From Acidobacteriota bacterium (lineage in GTDB: Bacteria; Acidobacteriota; Vicinamibacteria; Vicinamibacterales; 2-12-FULL-66-21), in assembly GCA_013362195.1 (NCBI GenBank), contig JABFWM010000071.1:1-6663 (forward strand): a DNA stretch of 6,663 nucleotides, written 5' to 3'. Shown piece by piece: positions 5,995 through 6,663 of the stretch. The translations under genes were made by a program, and so were the position numbers. Within the stretch, counting starts at the first letter, position 1, and every line of letters starts with the position of its first letter. The notes beneath the pieces are model-generated. The model did no database searches and was not told the origin of the DNA. It saw nothing but the letters and a program-made list of their open reading frames with translations.

Positions 5995-6039
5995 CGCGAG
6001 GCTGGATGACAGGCGATCAGCGCGGCAACGCGAGCGGAC

Positions 6040-6045
6040 GGAGGG
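6040..6045 (+). promoter_or_regulatory. Shine-Dalgarno sequence supporting an ATT start for xylulokinase
   Basis: GGAGGG at 6040-6045. Its GGAGG core ends at 6044, five bases before the ATT at 6050, an ideal spacing. No ATG, GTG or TTG in the xylulokinase frame lies nearby, so this site is the main evidence for where translation begins. Confidence 0.65.
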
Positions 6046-6049
6046 CGCT

Positions 6050-6663
6050 ATTCCGGTTATCGGTATCGATATAGGCACGGGTGGCTCGCGAGCGGTCGTG
6101 GTCGGCGACGACGGCCGGCTGCTCGCATCGGAGACCGTCGAGCACGTGCCGTTTGCGTCGGCGAAGGCCGCGTGGGCGGAGCAGGATCCGGACGACTGGT
6201 GGCGGGCGGCGCAGCAGGCGACCCGCGCGGCGATGCGCGCGAGCGGCGCCGGCGCGCGCGACATCACGTCGGTCGGCCTGTCGGGGCAGATGCACGGCGC
6301 GGTGCTCCTCGACGAACGCGGAGACGTGCTGCGGCCGTCGATCATCTGGTGCGATCAGCGCACCGATGCGGAGTGCGCCTGGCTCGATGACGTCGTCGGC
6401 CGCGACCGGCTGCTCGAGCTGACCCTGAATCCCGCGCTCACCAATTTCACGCTGACCAAGCTGCTGTGGGTGCGGGCGCACGAGCCGGCGATCTGGGCGC
6501 GCGTGCGCCACGTGCTGCTGCCAAAGGATTACGTCCGGTTCCGGCTGAGCGGCGAATACGCGATCGACGTCGCCGACGCGTCCGGCACGCTGATGCTCGA
6601 CGTCGCGCGGCGGCGGTGGTCCGACGACCTGTTGCGCGCGGTCGACATCGACCGCGCGCTGCT
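6050..6663 (+). CDS. xylB: Xylulokinase (FGGY family), N-terminal part, 3' end outside window
   Basis: The first 204 codons of an FGGY carbohydrate kinase run off the right edge; full-length xylulokinases are about 490-510 residues. The enzyme phosphorylates D-xylulose to xylulose 5-phosphate with ATP, feeding the pentose phosphate pathway. Identity is clear: VIGIDIGTGGSRA at the phosphate-binding loop (Asp7), AWAEQDPDDWW, VGLSGQMHGAVLLD with the substrate-loop Met81-His82, IIWCDQRTDAEC, FTLTKLLWVRAHEPAIW, VLLPKDYVRFRLSGE and DVADASGTLMLDVA. E. coli XylB has the same blocks in the same order. Going upstream, the frame is open to a TGA at 5966 but has no ATG, GTG or TTG; the ATT at 6050 has GGAGG at five-base spacing and yields the family N-terminus (read as fMet-Pro-Val-Ile-Gly). 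The next normal start, GTG at 6098, would delete the phosphate loop. It is divergent from the oxidoreductase and has its own promoter. Confidence 0.9.
   Translation, partial: MPVIGIDIGTGGSRAVVVGDDGRLLASETVEHVPFASAKAAWAEQDPDDWWRAAQQATRAAMRASGAGARDITSVGLSGQMHGAVLLDERGDVLRPSIIWCDQRTDAECAWLDDVVGRDRLLELTLNPALTNFTLTKLLWVRAHEPAIWARVRHVLLPKDYVRFRLSGEYAIDVADASGTLMLDVARRRWSDDLLRAVDIDRAL

Noticed and set aside
4252..6345. A 697-codon minus-strand open frame covering the oxidoreductase gene and beyond
   Set aside because: It is out of frame with the real oxidoreductase and crosses the divergent promoter region and the kinase; its composition is arginine-rich and meaningless.
6081..6422. Plus-strand open frames inside the xylulokinase region (6081-6422 and 6172-6390)
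   Set aside because: They are out of frame with the clear xylulokinase reading frame.
1..6663. CRISPR arrays, insertion sequences, att sites, and rRNA or tRNA genes
   Set aside because: No regular direct repeats with spacers, transposase motifs, terminal inverted repeats or structured RNA gene signatures were seen.

Overview
The window is high-GC, densely coding DNA from a Gram-negative bacterium. A TonB-dependent outer-membrane receptor implies an outer membrane, and the secreted blue copper protein implies a respiratory lifestyle. The overall flavour (GC-rich, arginine/alanine-rich shadow frames, sugar oxidoreductases beside TonB receptors, an azurin/auracyanin-type protein) would fit an Acidobacteriota-like soil or sediment organism. 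There is no phylogenetic marker in the window, so this is inference only.

Layout, left to right: (1) the C-terminal part of a TonB-dependent receptor, running in from the left edge (2-781, +), followed by a GC-rich hairpin. (2) A galactose-mutarotase-fold, aldose-1-epimerase-like protein (876-1910, +). (3) A short promoter-bearing gap and a secreted azurin/auracyanin-like cupredoxin (1966-2472, +). (4) A 141-base gap with two strong hairpins, one with a perfect 10-bp stem. (5) A full-length IlvD/Edd-superfamily dehydratase of the YjhG/YagF D-xylonate dehydratase type (2614-4584, +). (6) A 47-base convergent gap with two small hairpins. (7) A Gfo/Idh/MocA NAD(P)-dependent sugar oxidoreductase on the minus strand (4632-5795). 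(8) A 254-base divergent intergenic region with promoter-like elements on both strands and a perfect dyad. (9) The N-terminal 204 codons of a xylulokinase (6050-6663, +), cut by the right edge. It has no in-frame ATG, GTG or TTG in front of its phosphate-binding loop and appears to start at an ATT codon.

The theme is pentose use. Xylonate dehydratase belongs to the non-phosphorylating oxidative (Weimberg/Dahms) route and xylulokinase to the isomerase-kinase route, so one locus holds enzymes of two xylose fates. The mutarotase-like protein and the Gfo/Idh/MocA oxidoreductase are natural sugar-processing partners, and the TonB receptor could import an oligosaccharide or another ligand. The copper protein is probably an electron carrier with no obvious link to sugar catabolism. 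No mobile element, CRISPR array, tRNA or rRNA was seen. I found no evidence of a wholly new system. The observations most worth following are the apparent ATT start, the regulatory architecture of the divergent region, and the auracyanin-type copper loop.
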